A stretch of DNA of 44,530 nt from Bigelowiella natans CCMP2755 (lineage: Eukaryota; Cercozoa; Chlorarachniophyceae): assembly GCA_000320545.1 (NCBI GenBank), contig ADNK01002348.1, forward strand, positions 1-44,530, read 5' to 3'. The notes under the pieces are model-generated. The model did no database searches, was not told the DNA's origin, and saw only the letters and a list, made by a program, of their open reading frames with translations. This document shows, piece by piece, positions 15,379 to 28,071 of this stretch (within the stretch, counting starts at the first letter, position 1; every line of letters starts with the position of its first letter). Position numbers and translations under genes: made by a program.

Positions 15379-16961
15379 ATGGCTCTGTCCCTCCTCGTCT
15401 TCGGCCTTCTGGCCTCCCACACCTCTGCCCTCACCGACACCACCGTTGAGCAGAGAATAGATATCAATGAAACAGCACCATCTTTATTGAGCGTGAGAGC
15501 TGAAAGCCAATCCTCCGAGTCTATTGATGAGCAGAGCGGCTACTCAGGAGTTGATCTGGAAAACTTTGTAAGTAAACTAATTCAAATGAAGCAAATAGAA
15601 AATAGTCTCATTCCCACCCTTCTGTCATGTTTCCTCTGGCATTGATTCTACTTTATCCAAGTTATGAGTATTACTGAGTAACCTCTCTCCTGCAGTTGTC
15701 AGCCTTGAAGCAAAGTGTAAGCGAGCCTTCTGCTGAGTGCAAAACCGATCCACTTCCAAACTTCGGAAACGCAAGACAGGGCGAGTCTTACTGCTGCCCT
15801 CACGTCAACAGCAACTTTGCCATGGAACAGGAAGCTGCAAGGTTGAATATTGGCAAGCCTAAAAGCGGAAAGGGTGCAATTGTGATCCTTGCCCAGAACA
15901 AGAAGCACAAAGTCTACTACCGTGACTGCCATGCTATGTTGAAGAAGAACCTCGACCTTCTTTACAAGAACTACAACGATAAGCAGAAGGATGACATCAT
16001 CATCCTTCACGAGGGCGACTTCGGACCTGAGGATCAGGAGAAGATAATCAACGGACGCAAGGAAGTCTCTTTCATGACCCTCGAAGGTGAGAACTGGGCT
16101 CAGCATCCTGCAAGCGGAATTGGCGACAACGACTGCTGCTGGGCTGGCGTTGAAGGCATCGGATACCGTAAAATGATGCGTTGGTACGCAATCCGTATCT
16201 GGCATGCCATGAAAGCTAAGGGCTACAAGTATGTCGCTCGCTTCGATGACGACTCGTACCTCCTCAGTGAAATTCCTTACAACATGTTCGGATTCATGGA
16301 ACACTTCGGCGTCAACTACGGTTATCGTAACATTGCTCGTGAGACCGGTCTTATCTGGCCTCGCCCTGACCAGTACAACGCCTTCATTCGTGACTACAGT
16401 CAGATGAAGCTTAACGGGTCTGCTGGTTGGCTGTTAGATACATGCGAGCAGAAGACCTCTGTCCTCGACTTCACCCGTGAGAACTGCGGCGAGCAATACG
16501 GATTCTACAACAACTTTTTCATCGCAAACATTGACCGCTTCTTGGAGGATGACGTCCAGGACTTCCTTGGTCACCTAGATGACTCCGGAAACATCTTTGT
16601 GAACAGGTGGAACGACTTGATCATTCAATCCACAACTGTGCAGCTTCTCCTCAAGAAGGAGAACACCTTCCACTTTACTGGATGGAGTTACGCTCACAAC
16701 TCCGGCTTCAACAGCTCCTTGCACTACGGAATCCTCCAGGTTGGAAAATTCAACGAGAACCCTGTCAAGCACTACTATGAAGTTATGGATAGGGATATGG
16801 ACTGGTCGATCGAAGAGCACGCGCACATGCTTTACATGAATAACGGAATTCTCACCCTCTCTAACCCTGGGCCTGAGAAGTGCTGTTCTTCCAAAGCAAG
16901 CGGATTCTGGCCTCACACTGCCAACAGTGGAATTATGACACCAAACCCTATGATATGTTAG
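15379..16961 (+). CDS. GT15-family alpha-1,2-mannosyltransferase-like protein
   Basis: Exons 15379-15567 and 15696-16961 (donor GTAAGT, acceptor CTCCTGCAG, phase 0) give 484 residues. GT15 enzymes (KRE2/MNT1 type) move mannose from GDP-mannose onto O- and N-glycans in the Golgi. Seen here: a hydrophobic N-terminus (MALSLLVFGLLASHTSA) that looks like a cleavable signal peptide or a short anchor; a linker with sequon NET; then the catalytic domain from about residue 115, with CWAGVEGIGYRKMMRWYA, the metal-binding RFDDDSYL, YGFYNNFFIANIDRF and NRWNDLIIQS, all in family order. Length is usual for the family. G/C-ending codons suggest strong expression, as in asparagine synthetase. GT15 is best known from fungi; its presence in an alga-like genome is worth noting. 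Acceptor glycan unknown. Confidence 0.9.
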
Positions 16962-18206
16962 CGAATCATCCATCAACGGGAGAAAAATAATGAATGAAAT
17001 TGGCTAGTTGGCAACAGTGGTTCAGAAGGTTTTGGACAATTCTGACGAATAACGCCAGAATATGTGGTATAAATAGATTATCACATTAGTCAATATCCGC
17101 GCGAAAATCGCCGGATTGAGTTACCGTCTTAAATTTTAATTCCCTCCTAAATCCGTTAGCATCTCTGCTCCCTTAATTTCCCATTGTAGATCTGGTGATG
17201 ATCAACAGTGACGTCTAGATTCAAACCACCATTAACCAAGGATGTCTAACTCCAGCGCAGCCCTTAATTTACAAAAGTTATTAAAAATACTATTGAAATC
17301 AACCAATTGACTTGCATGTAATTGATTAACTGCATAATCTCTGACGCATAGATCCTCTGCTGTGCATCTACATCAATGGCTTAATGTGGTATGGAGTTCT
17401 ATAGCGCAATGAGTTAACGTAATTTTTGCGCTATGGCGTAGCAGTACTGCTTATTGCAATAAATAAGTGTATATATCTTGCTCATTATATCGCAATTGCT
17501 GTCGATCCAGCAGCTTATTGTGATGTGGCCTCTGCTACATGTGACGTACACGTACAAACATGCAATGGACTACTTTGTTATATGCACAGCTCTTGCTAGC
17601 TAGCTAGAGCTAAAGCTGCGTGCAATTCAAAGCTGGGGCATTCTCTAGTTCTACGACGCATATATGCATGCCAGCTATGTACGTAGCATGCATGCGGTTG
17701 ACACAGTGAACGTACTGATCATTCAATGTCTAGTAGCTAACGCACAATTGTTGGGACAACATGCAAGTGGAAAAAAATCCAACAGCATTTTCATATTCCA
17801 TATATCTATCTCGCCGATCGAATGACACAACGTACAGCGTCCTATATTGCATCTATGTGCTTACATGAGCGTTGCTAACTTGCTGCTTCAATGTGTGGAT
17901 GTGCCGCCATGTGTCTGCCGTATATGTAAGTACGTACAGCATCACTATGGCTAGATAGCGGCGTGCGCACAGTCGCATGGCTGCTCCATATGACTGACCT
18001 CAAATAACGGCACATCAAATAATGGCACACGTACGTACATTGGAAGCCGGTCTGCTTAAATGATTACGTACATCAAATATAAAGCATTGACAAGTCACAA
18101 CAGCAGGCTAGGTGGTCTCCATGCTGACCGCTGTCACGAACACTTTCGATGCAGTCTTAGCTTACGATCTAAAGAAGTAGATGCTAACGAGAATCCTGAT
18201 GCAATG
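16962..18206. other. Convergent spacer, palindrome-rich
   Basis: No gene seen. 17560-18010 is dense in CTAG, GCATGC and GTAC words (for example gctagctagctagagc near 17597), like 5680-5960. It may be a decayed dispersed repeat. Confidence 0.5.
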
Positions 18207-21200
18207 TCACATTATGATTGTTAGCTTGAGCCATTTCCAGCCTATGTTTCACATATACACAATAGCGCGCGCGCGAGCACATGAACATGCAGATGCAAAT
18301 AATTTTGCGGACCCCCACGCACGAATCCGCTCTCTCTATTTCTCCTCATACTTCACAGCCGTTATTACCCTTGATTGAGCTAATCCATTTGATGTCCCGA
18401 ACGAAATCGCCAAAAACGGAGCGCATCTGCATTGTTACCGGCGGTGCAGAGGAGATATTCCTTCGCTGTTTTTCCCTTTGCCTTTTGGTGGCGCTATCAA
18501 GCTGCTCAGTAGCGTAGACATGGAGCTGACTGTTCTCGCCCCCGACCGCAATGTGCGCCCCATCTGCGAGTACAATGAAAACGGAGACGATTGTGTGATT
18601 GGCGGGGAGACGACGATGATGCTCAATTAGATGATGCTGATCGAGTTTTAGCATGGTGCGGAATTTGCCTAGAACACCTGGAGAGAACTCAAGGCTGCAC
18701 ACACGCGCGTCGAGTGAGACGATAGGACTCGTGTGCGAGGCAGCGGTCTTGGAATGACCCACTTTCCGCATATCTATATGCCCCACGCCTCCCGACGAGG
18801 ATCCTACCAAAAAGAAAGAAGCGGCACCGAAGAACGACGAATGAGTGCCTAATCCTTGCATATGTAACTGCTCGAAGCTACTAATCCCATGTGTTTCTAG
18901 TGGGTATGAACACTACCAAAAATGAGATGGTGCGAGTGCGTATCGAAGCAGGAGACTTCCTCGCTGTGCCTCAAACCTGATCATCAGCATAGCCAAGCAA
19001 CAACGAAATTTGACGACGAATAAATTCACGTGGAACTGACTGGCCTCTCTCTATATGTACTTCCTTCATTCCATCTCTTCTTCTTCTTCTTCTCCTTTCA
19101 ATTCCGATATATCAGCGACGAGATGTTAAAGCTGCAGTCTACCCCCGCTCGGTTTGCTTCCACGCTTGTCCCAAAATAGAATGTAGCCGTCCTGCAGCAA
19201 GATATGATGAGATCAATGGCGAGGCAGATGCGATGGTAACACATAGCTATTATACCTCGCCAATACGTTTTTTTTTAATGCAGAGCAAAAAGCAGATATT
19301 AACCTCACCCCCCCCCCCCATTTTTTTCTTCTTATCTACCTTGTCCGTCGAAAAGAAGGGGTTGGGGTCGGTCTTTGACCATCTTACCTGCATAGGAAGG
19401 CAATCAATTCTATCGCTATAGGCAAACAACACCACGCCCAGAAGAAAAATATCGATAATTTATGTTGAATTCGTGAAAAAGAAAGAATCTGCCGAGGCTC
19501 GCTGTATGGTGCTCGTCCTTTCTTCCTTACTTGATTTGCATAATTTGTGTGGGAGAGATAGTTTCCGATCTGATTTCAGAATGGCGCAACAATGGGGCAT
19601 GAGAGCACGTTTGGCAAGCTACTGCATTAACGCTCAATTCCGTATCAATCTTTCATAACGCTGATACAATATCATTTCCTCCTACTCATGCATCCATTAC
19701 TACTATGGCTACTAGTACCGGCTCGGCAGAGACAGCAAGATCCCAAAGCAATATCCTAGGGAGGAAAAAGAGAGGAGAGAAGAGAAAAAAGAGATGATGA
19801 TGATGATAAGGAGGAGGAAGAAGAGTTGAAATGGCGACAGCTCTCCTCCTTCCGTCTCACGCCGTAGTTTATCACTGCCCTTCAACCCTTATCCCTTACT
19901 TGTGATCGTAGGAGGAGGAAAGCAGCTGGGAGCCTACCCAAACACAATTTTGAATACATATTTCGATAAGCTATTACTTCTTCCATTTGCGGGGGAAGAA
20001 GGTGGTGACCCAAACTTATATCTTCGTCATTCTTAATATGTTCCATGCATCCATTGGTGAAATTCTTTGAGTCTCTTACTCGATTTGGGCGGCGCGGATG
20101 TTGACTCTCTAAGCCTGAACATAGAGGAATTTTCATGATTATAATAATACCGAACATGGAGGAGTGCAAATTCTTCTTCTCTCATCTGACACCTTTGTAC
20201 TGAAAGACTCGTTACGATGCTGCCGTGGCCTCTGAGCGTACTAACCTACGCATTTATATAGCACGGAAGTTATAGGGGTATATTTGAAGTCTGATGCTCA
20301 AATCAGTGATGATAATATTACTGGTTTTGGAACGAGAGGCTTTTCCACGCCTTTCGCTGTTTGCCAGCACGATATATCCCCGTCATCTCCTTCAACATAA
20401 TTTTAAAAATATTTCTGAAGCAGAACAGTTCTAACTCTGTATCGGTTTGATTTCTCTTTTAATGTGTCGTCAATCGTGAACACGTGTAAATCTGGTCCAA
20501 CGGGGCTCTTTCAACTGCAAAGCACTACCTGCAGAGAGAAGCAGCGGAGTATCTGTGACACCCGCGAAGGCTGAACACATCAGTAACAGTGAATACAGCA
20601 AGTTCTTTGAACGACAAGGCAGATATTATCAATAACTTATAAAGATATCTTTGCAGCATTGTACCCAATGACGTTATCCCCGCTGTTGTGCGAACAGACT
20701 GAATCTTGTGCATCTTATCGCTCTGCCCTTCTCCACTAATCCCAATGATCGAGAGCTACAGATAACGAGACAGGCAAGATGACCAGAGATCATATCAAGA
20801 AAGTGTTACTCAGAAATTCTCACCTGTCCATCCCACGTGTTCCCTGTCAGCGCAGAGCTTCCAACTGCAATAACTGTGTGTTTTGCAAGTAAGACTTCTC
20901 TGAAGCATTCTTCATCATGCGTCATGGTTTATAAATGCTAGTCTGCTGCTTACATTTTCTGGGCTCAAATACAGCGATCGCCTCCGGGTACATTTCGAAT
21001 TTCAGCAGTAGAGGGCTGATAGAAAGCGCTATGGTTAAATACAACACTATTTCTGTGGACAGTGCTTCCATTATAAGGATATTATCACTGATATTAATAT
21101 CATCTAATGCATACGGAATACGCGAATAGTAAAACCCGTCCCACCTTCTGGCGGATCCTTCCATAGATTTTTCATCTGGCTCGTACTTCTCTTCTTCCAT
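18207..21200 (-). CDS. WDR77: Methylosome WD40 protein, WDR77/MEP50-like
   Basis: Seventeen exons in one continuous phase: 21200-21145, 21015-20954, 20873-20824, 20722-20665, 20570-20529, 20389-20322, 20245-20193, 20114-20080, 19933-19900, 19755-19719, 19649-19531, 19416-19389, 19191-19143, 18976-18917, 18803-18678, 18563-18369, 18241-18207; 368 residues against 342 in human MEP50. MEP50 presents substrates to the arginine methyltransferase PRMT5. Resemblance runs the full length: IAVGSSALTGNTWDG near the N-terminus, VRTTAGITSL, blades ending SCWQTAKG, KILLWDLA and YILFWDKRGSKP, then GSSSGGVGHIDMRK, FSPDGAHIAVGGEN and GDFVRDIKW, which parallels the FVRDATW of MEP50. The start is the first ATG after an in-frame gap. 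The 35-nt terminal exon, exon 11 and the exact acceptor of exon 6 are the least certain. Divergent from the GH26 gene, about 250 bp apart. Confidence 0.8.
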
Positions 21201-21457
21201 CGCGCAGGGAGGGGACGGCAACGCGTGAAGTGCCAGCAGTCGATCGAGTGGATAACCCCGGGATTACCGGGATTATTTAATATAATGTAAACGATTTTGG
21301 TATCGCGACATGTACAATCGGCGATGATTTCTAATTTCCATCTCACCTCAGGCAGAAAATCATCCTAGGAACATCGTGTTTTTGAGGTTGTTATAGTAAT
21401 AAGTGTTCTTTCAATGAATAAGCATGTTGTTTACCCACAGATTTTGCAACAGAGACA

Positions 21458-22738
21458 ATGAAAAAAAGAGCATATATTAGGTACGAAAAATGAGGACAAC
21501 ATTCAAATTTCGAATGTGGCTAACGGTGGACAAAAAGTGATAGCGACATAGCAATCAGAGCGACAAAAAATAAAAAATGCGTGGTTCCAAACATCAGGTC
21601 GAAAAGCGTGTGGCTTCGGTGCAGCACGGATCCACCGACCGAGGTGGAATCGCAGCTGATGCAGAGGACTTCAGAATCGAGAAAGAAGAAGGCCAAAGAC
21701 GCCTCTGAGCTCTTGCAGCACATTCGACGAGCAGGAGAAAAGAAAGATTCGTTTCTGTTTGGTATGGAATTTTTCAATGGATTCTTTAGTCAATGGCATG
21801 AAAAGGCTCGTATCGGCGGCCACTGGAGATCAGACTGCTGTGATGTCACAGGAAGCCACCCAAGTGTTCTTGGTCAAGACTTTCATTATTACTTGGAAAA
21901 AAGCAAAGAGGAAGCCAAGTCTCATCTGGAAGCCGCCCGTGTGGCCAGTGGGTGGGGTTGTGTACTGACGTTTGACTATCACATGATGGGAAGATACGGC
22001 AAAAAATTCGAGTTCTCAGAACCCGGTAAGTATCTGGTCTATAACGTTGGCGAGGAAAACGACCAATATACCGAGGTGACATGGTTCAGTGAAAGGCTGC
22101 GAAGCCTAGTAGAGCACATCAAGCCCTTGAATACCCCACTCGTTTTACGTTTGTTCCACGAGTGCAATGGAGACTGGTTCTGGTGGGGCTCCAAGTGTCA
22201 TGGAGGGGCACACAGCTATAAAAAGTTCTTCCGTTTCGCCGTTAAATACATCCGCGAAAGGACCGACCTAGCTCTTATCGCCTGGTCACCGAATTTCCCA
22301 TTTGATAAGGAGGCGACGGACTATTACCCAGGAGATAATGTGGTAGATGTCATTGGTCTTGATGCCTATGATATGGGTGAAAATAAGGGGCCTACTTGGA
22401 AAGAATTCAAAACGAGTTTGCTTGCAATGGGTGAATTTGCAACGAAGCACAAAAAAGTAGCAGCTTTGACCGAAACTGGCAACAGGAAGCGGTCTCCTGA
22501 GACTGCACCAGACTGGTGGCAAAAACTCTCGGATGTAGTGCTATCATGCCAGTGTGAATATCCCAGTGCACACATATCATGGGTGCTTTCGTGGTTCAAC
22601 GCACCATGGAACACCCAGGATCAAGATATGATTCCCCATCGGCATAGCAGTAAGCTCGCTAAGGATGGATTTCGTCGATTTGCTTCACACACTGGAGTGC
22701 ATCTCATGAGTGGCGCAGAGCCATTCTTTGCTACATAA
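21458..22738 (+). CDS. GH26 family beta-mannanase-like glycoside hydrolase
   Basis: The main exon runs from about 21559 to the TAA at 22736-22738. It carries GH26 marks: the acid/base motif RLFHECNGDWFWWG (Glu codon at 22160), WSPNFPFD with a downstream DVIGLDAYD, and the nucleophile in LTETGNR (Glu codon at 22472). GH26 enzymes cleave beta-1,4-mannan or related glycans. The 5' end is uncertain. One model is an ATG at 21458 with a 23-nt exon (donor at 21481) spliced to 21559 in phase, 400 residues, catalytic Glu209 and Glu313. The other is a plain start at the first in-frame ATG, 21659. Neither gives a clear signal peptide: the N-terminus is Lys/Arg-rich (SRKKKAKDASELL). The catalytic domain is intact. 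It could act in the cytosol or in food vacuoles, or a secretory exon may have been missed. Confidence 0.86.
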
Positions 22739-24420
22739 CTTTGAAGAGAACAAAAGAGCCATTGGGGTCTCAGCTAGAGGCGCGAATCATCATTCTTGAT
22801 GAGTGAATTATTGGGTTTTTTTATGTTGCACGTGCGCCTGTGCGCGACGCCACTAGCACCAGAGTGACTAGATTCTGGAGAGGTTTCCCGCGATCATTAT
22901 GTTAAGGTTGGCATAGTGCAGGTTGGCACTAATGTGTGCACTATTGTATACTTTGCCATTGGGTCCAGTAACCATCCAGTTGCCTTTGACAGGGTTGCCC
23001 GTGGCCAGTGCTGTAATTAGCTTTAGCGCGCCATGCGCCAAAGGCTAAATGGAAAAAACAAAAAATGAGCTAGCGTGATGAAAGGGGGAAGTTTAACAGA
23101 TTTTGTCTGTCTCCTACATTCGTGAAACGTGCGAAAAGCTGCGTGTAAAATGGTGGCCACGTTTTGGCGTGGATAGAGCACAGTGGGAATGAGGGATTGT
23201 GGCAAGCAAGAGCTTTGTGAACCAGTCAACCTCCGAGGGCGAGGTTACTGTTACTACTTGCGGGTGCCGTGCTGGCGTGCAAGGACGTTCAGTGCTTGTC
23301 AGCTCCAGAACGTGCCAAAGCACGTGGCTCATAAAGCTGTTGCGTGGAATTTCAGGACCACTCAGAACCGAAATTCGAAGTCATCCCAAACTTTTTTGAA
23401 ATCCCATTTCCGCCGTGATTTCTCACGTCGAGTTCCCTTTTGCCTGCTAGCCTGGCCCTGATTTATCAGTTTGATTTTCTTTGTCACTTCCACCAGGAAG
23501 TGGAAGCAAGCGAGCTAGCGAGTCTTCACTGCTGGACTGATCCAGGGATTGCCGCAATCGATGGCCCTGCTGACGAGATCATTCACTCCGGGGTTATTCA
23601 GACAATGCACACCACGTGTGCCGCACACCACTCAGGCGTGGGGTGTATGCGAGCTGCATCGCAGACGAATGTCTATGTCATTGTGATGAATGAATTGCAT
23701 CTTGCTAATGATCTAGAAATGATCATCCCGCACACATGCTAGCATGGTGCGCACATTGTGCATGTGCACACTTTTTCCATTTTGACATCAATCATCATCG
23801 TCTCTGTGTGCAGTGGCGAACGGTGCACAATTGCATCGCATGGTTTTCAATCGATGTTGAGGTTCGATCAGAGATTGCAAGTACGTTTCTGTCGTTGCGT
23901 GGCTTTTGCAAGTTACAACGCACAGCATTGTCTAAAACTTGGCACATTCTCGTCCTTGGCGATCGTATGATCTAGTGATGGAAGTCATTGCAAACTTGAG
24001 CGCACACATGTCGAATTCGATCATCTATTTTTATTTGTCGAGCTGCTGCGGAAATATAGAAATTGACACCGCGCTAGCCTGCATGCGTTGATTCTCGATC
24101 ATGCTAGATGTGAGGTGAATCCAGTGCAATCGCCTCCCTCAATGTATCTAGTGATCGGGGTGGTCAAATCCAGCTTGTTGGCCTAATCACAGCATGATGG
24201 TCATTTCTGAAATGTCAGATTTGTCAAGGAAAACAATTGCATTTTTCATCAAAATTGAGATCTCAAGAAATTTGATGCTGGTCCTCCTGTTTGTTACACC
24301 ATTTCTACCATTCCAGTCGAAATTGAAAAATGGAAAAACGGAAAAACGGAAATGTGATTTAGGGACGCCATGTCCAAAATTGAATCTCATTTCATCTCTG
24401 CATTTACATTCTGTTCATTG
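22739..24420. other. Gene-free convergent spacer with a TG/CA-rich island
   Basis: No exon chain found. 23480-24130 is rich in TG/CA and TGCA words and ends abruptly against AT-rich sequence. Confidence 0.45.
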
Positions 24421-26720
24421 CTATGCTGCCCTTGACATCACTACTGCCATCTATCAGCGTGTCACCGGCACATCAGAAATTAAAAAAAAATCAATTTTCA
24501 CGCAATATCGATTTAATCACCTTCAGATAACGGATTGCAACTCCAATCGATTCGTACCTTTCCTGTGTGCTACACTGTAGGAATATGAATGACTATCTCA
24601 ATAATTATTTAAAACACTCATAATATGCTCTGGAACTTGAGTTGTAAAAGAAAAATGACGTTGTGATGCTGAAAATTTGAATACCTTCGATCCAACGTGA
24701 ACAAGAACTTCATTTCCAAGGTCAAGTAGGAAGACATCCTTGTTATGGACGTCCGATTTCTTCGGTTTATCACTCACCTTGGTGAGTTTGATTGTCCCAG
24801 TCTCCTCACTGAGGAAAACGCCAAAGCCAAAATCATACGATATCATCTTTCTGAAGTAAATATTGTGTTGGCATGTGATACACAGTACCTGAGCTTCCAC
24901 AGTTCACACTTAGAAACTTTGGGTTTCGGTGCTGTTTTCTCATCAGATGGAAGAGCATCCGGAACCTAAAATGTTGTTTTTTGGAAATTATGTGCCATGA
25001 TGATCGCTCTGATTTTTCACTTTCTTGGAGAGAATTTCGCACAAAGCAATTCTAAGGAGAATCCGCACCTCTGACTTTCCTCCAAGAGTATCCCAGAACT
25101 CCTTATCTGTGGATTCAGTATCTACAAAGATCTTCTTTGCCTTTCCTCGACCCTTTGACACAAATGTTTGTCACACTTTGAATTTTAGGTTTTTGGGGAG
25201 ATTGATTTCTTTTTTAAAGGTGAAAGTTTGCCCCAACGAACCCATGAATCACGCCGTACAACAATTACGCACCACTTCGCTTTTGATCCCGCTGACAATG
25301 TCCAGAGCTCGTCGCTTTTCCCAGATGCCGGAGCTCTTCCCATGGAAGATGAATATGCTTAAACCTGAACGTGTTTGTACGTTGTCAATTTGCACCATCT
25401 AGCCAAAGAAAAGTAGATATTTGGTCCTATAACACGTGAGAAAAGCATTTGTTGGAATCAGACTCCTTGCGATAATACCAGCATCAAGGATGAAGGCGTC
25501 TCCTTCGTTCATGGAATCAACCTTGCACTCGACCTCACGACAGACAATTGTTTCTTTCTTTGCACCACGTAGATGATACAAACGAGGCTTGTACTCCTCC
25601 CGTTTCACCTTTGTAAATCCACTTTCGAATCCCCCTTTTAGCACTTTGAAGCTGGAAGTTTTGTGTTTCGTATTAGGCTCAGGGTTAAAATAGGGTGATA
25701 ATTGAGGTTCTCTTGTTGAAATAAATATCGGTGATTCTTTCGAGTTTTAAGGTTGTATTTTGGTTTTGGAAACACCATTACTGCTTCCATCCCAAAACGA
25801 CAGAGAACTACCTCTTGAAAAGCTTTAAAAACTTTGCACTTTCCTTGCCATCGAGTTCACGGTGTTGGACTGGGGTACTTCCAAGCAAGGCTGACAAGTT
25901 ATCATAGTTGTGTGAAGGTGCTGCTACATTATCTCGCTCCTCAGAGCAATGCACTTTCATATTGTGTTGTGTGAGAGCTATTACTGTCAAGCTCCACAGT
26001 TTTGTAGGCTGCAGTTCCTATTTCATCTTGTGAGCTCTGCAAGCAAAAATGGGGATGATATAAGACAGGCCGATGATAGAGCCAAAGATTGGTGAAATTC
26101 ATGTTTAAAAAATTTGGAGATACCTCTCTTCCGAGCCAGAAGAATAGGTTGAAATATTTCTTTGTCTCGACCATATATCTGATGAACACCATATTTTAGA
26201 GAACAGCATAATCTTAAACAAGACGACGAAAAGTTTCTGGACAAGTCTGGTAGGTTTTACGTCTGAAGGATGATGTAGCTGTCCCCGGAGAAAAAGCTTC
26301 CGTATTCTTCCTCAGGTACCTTACGCCGTAACAGGAACGAATCCAAAACAGTTTATACCTTTCTCGACTGATACGTTGGGACAAATTCAGTGATGATGCA
26401 GTATTCATTCACATTCACCTTGATAATCCCAAATTTCGCGGCCTTCAAATCAGTTCTCTTGATGTTCTTGACACGCCAGATCTATGATTCAGTAGATTTT
26501 TTATCAGTTGATGAGATTAAATAACAATAACATGCACTCCATTAGTACCTGAATCCCTTCGCCCTTGTCACCGGCTCCTTTGTACGCTTCTTCAAGTGAA
26601 GCAGAGTCGAAAACCAATTCTTTGTGTTCCTTACTCTACAATAATCACGAATAATTCAGCATTCGTCGCATCATTGTTCCAAATCTACGACATAAAATTA
26701 CACACCCCATATTTGGCCAT
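24421..26720 (-). CDS. Severin/fragmin-type three-domain gelsolin-family protein
   Basis: Exons: 26720-26706, 26635-26549, 26481-26359, 26319-26261, 26178-26124, 26036-25985, 25890-25812, 25651-25479, 25364-25273, 25152-25069, 24965-24889, 24808-24685, 24574-24521, 24450-24421; all phases agree; 367 residues (severin has about 362). These proteins sever and cap actin filaments in a Ca-dependent way. Three gelsolin repeats are visible: EEEYGSFFSGDSYIILQT with LFFWLGRESSQDEIGTAAYK and PVQHRELDGKES; then FKVLKGGFESGF, REEYKPRLYHLRG, GDAFILDAGLSIFIFHGK; then DVFLLDLGNEVLVHVG and ESIGVAIRYLK. The first repeat has an unusual insert of about 30 residues after IWRVKNIK. Within it, 26418-26368 could also be read as a 51-nt in-phase intron. 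The 30-nt terminal exon is tentative. Lies tandem with and downstream of WDR12. Confidence 0.86.
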
Positions 26721-27577
26721 ATTCGAATCCTCCAACTAATTTTATCACACATAATACCGAATCAAACATCGGGATAAAGTTGCAGCGATGTGGCGAATGT
26801 AACTATCGTACGAAGAAAGAGGAAGCGACCATTCTAGAAGAAAGAAAGGGCAAAGAGAAAGCCAGTCCCCAAAGTCTCCAACCCTCCAGAATCTATCCCA
26901 TGAAACTCGATGATTTTATAGCCCCAACCCATCCCAATCCCTCCCTCCACAAAACCCACAACAACCTTGAGTTCCATGGTGATATTGTTATCGTGTGGGG
27001 TAGCTTCTTATCAGTTTAGACATCTGGAGATATGCGTTGGGAGCATGAGCATCGAGATCGAGGGCGATGTGTGCGAACGACAAGCCTCATTTCATGATAA
27101 ACGATAAACGAACACAGGCTTCCGATCATCCGCAAAATGCCGGAGATTTTCATGTTACGTCATCTGTTTTCATCACTGTGAATCTAAATGCAATGCATCG
27201 CAGAGATGGACGACGATCGATTGACTGTGCGCATCATTTATTTGTTCATTTGTTGACTGTGTGCTGCATCGTGACGCACGTCACATCTAGACGTGCATAC
27301 CACCGGTTTCTAGCGCTGCGCGTGTTTGCGACATGCTCACGAAATTGTGTCCAATGAACACAACAGACAGAACAGCGACACTCATGCTAGCTAGCATGCA
27401 TGGGTGGGCTTGTTGTGACGAGCATGCGAGCACGCTGACTGCAGACACGCACACAACAATGCAAATGATGTGCCTGTCGATCGTCGCGATCGATGTCATA
27501 GCCGCATCAATGCATTCATGTCCATGAGTGTGAAGGTACATCTTCATTAGGTTTACTAATTTAGTGCAATCAAGTCC
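26721..27577. other. Spacer between two minus-strand genes, TG/CA-rich
   Basis: 27060-27560 is another TG/CA/TGCA-rich block with overlapping open frames on both strands. Its frames look like composition artefacts; no gene is supported. Confidence 0.45.
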
Positions 27578-28039
27578 TCATTTAAAGTTGACGAGATGTG
27601 CAGCAATCCTGTTATCAGACCCCCCCGTCGCTAGCATGGAAGGCCCCCACCAGTCAACACAAAGCCCCTTCCCGTCATGTGACTTTATCGTGTGGAGTGG
27701 ATCCCGAGCGCGAGCGTCCCAAACCTGCAAAAAAAGATAGCTTATAACTTAATAGTACGACGAACTTTGAGGAAGGCATGGACAGGACGAACACCACCGG
27801 TCTAACTATCAACTCCGTCATTGCAACTGTATCAGCTGAACATTGCACTTTGGCATGTGGCACCTTGAGAGTTCCATCGTGCGAAGTCGATGCTAGCTTG
27901 TGGGAGCTGTGCTTGCACCAGCTCACATCGGTGACAAATCCTTTATGTGATGACGATCCTGTCCTCATCTTCATCACGCTCTGGGAGTAGAAGGCAAATC
28001 GTCACGTTACCCATACGTTTTTCTTAAGTTATTACCATC

Positions 28040-28071
<32 letters not shown>

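Noticed and set aside
15699-16304. Minus-strand frame of about 200 codons
   Set aside because: Shadow of the GT15 coding exon, no sensible protein.
24464-24520. Alternative severin C-terminus reading DVPVTR, like the TPVTR motif of the family
   Set aside because: No AG acceptor precedes it; a non-canonical acceptor would be needed, so I kept the weak 30-nt exon at 24450-24421.
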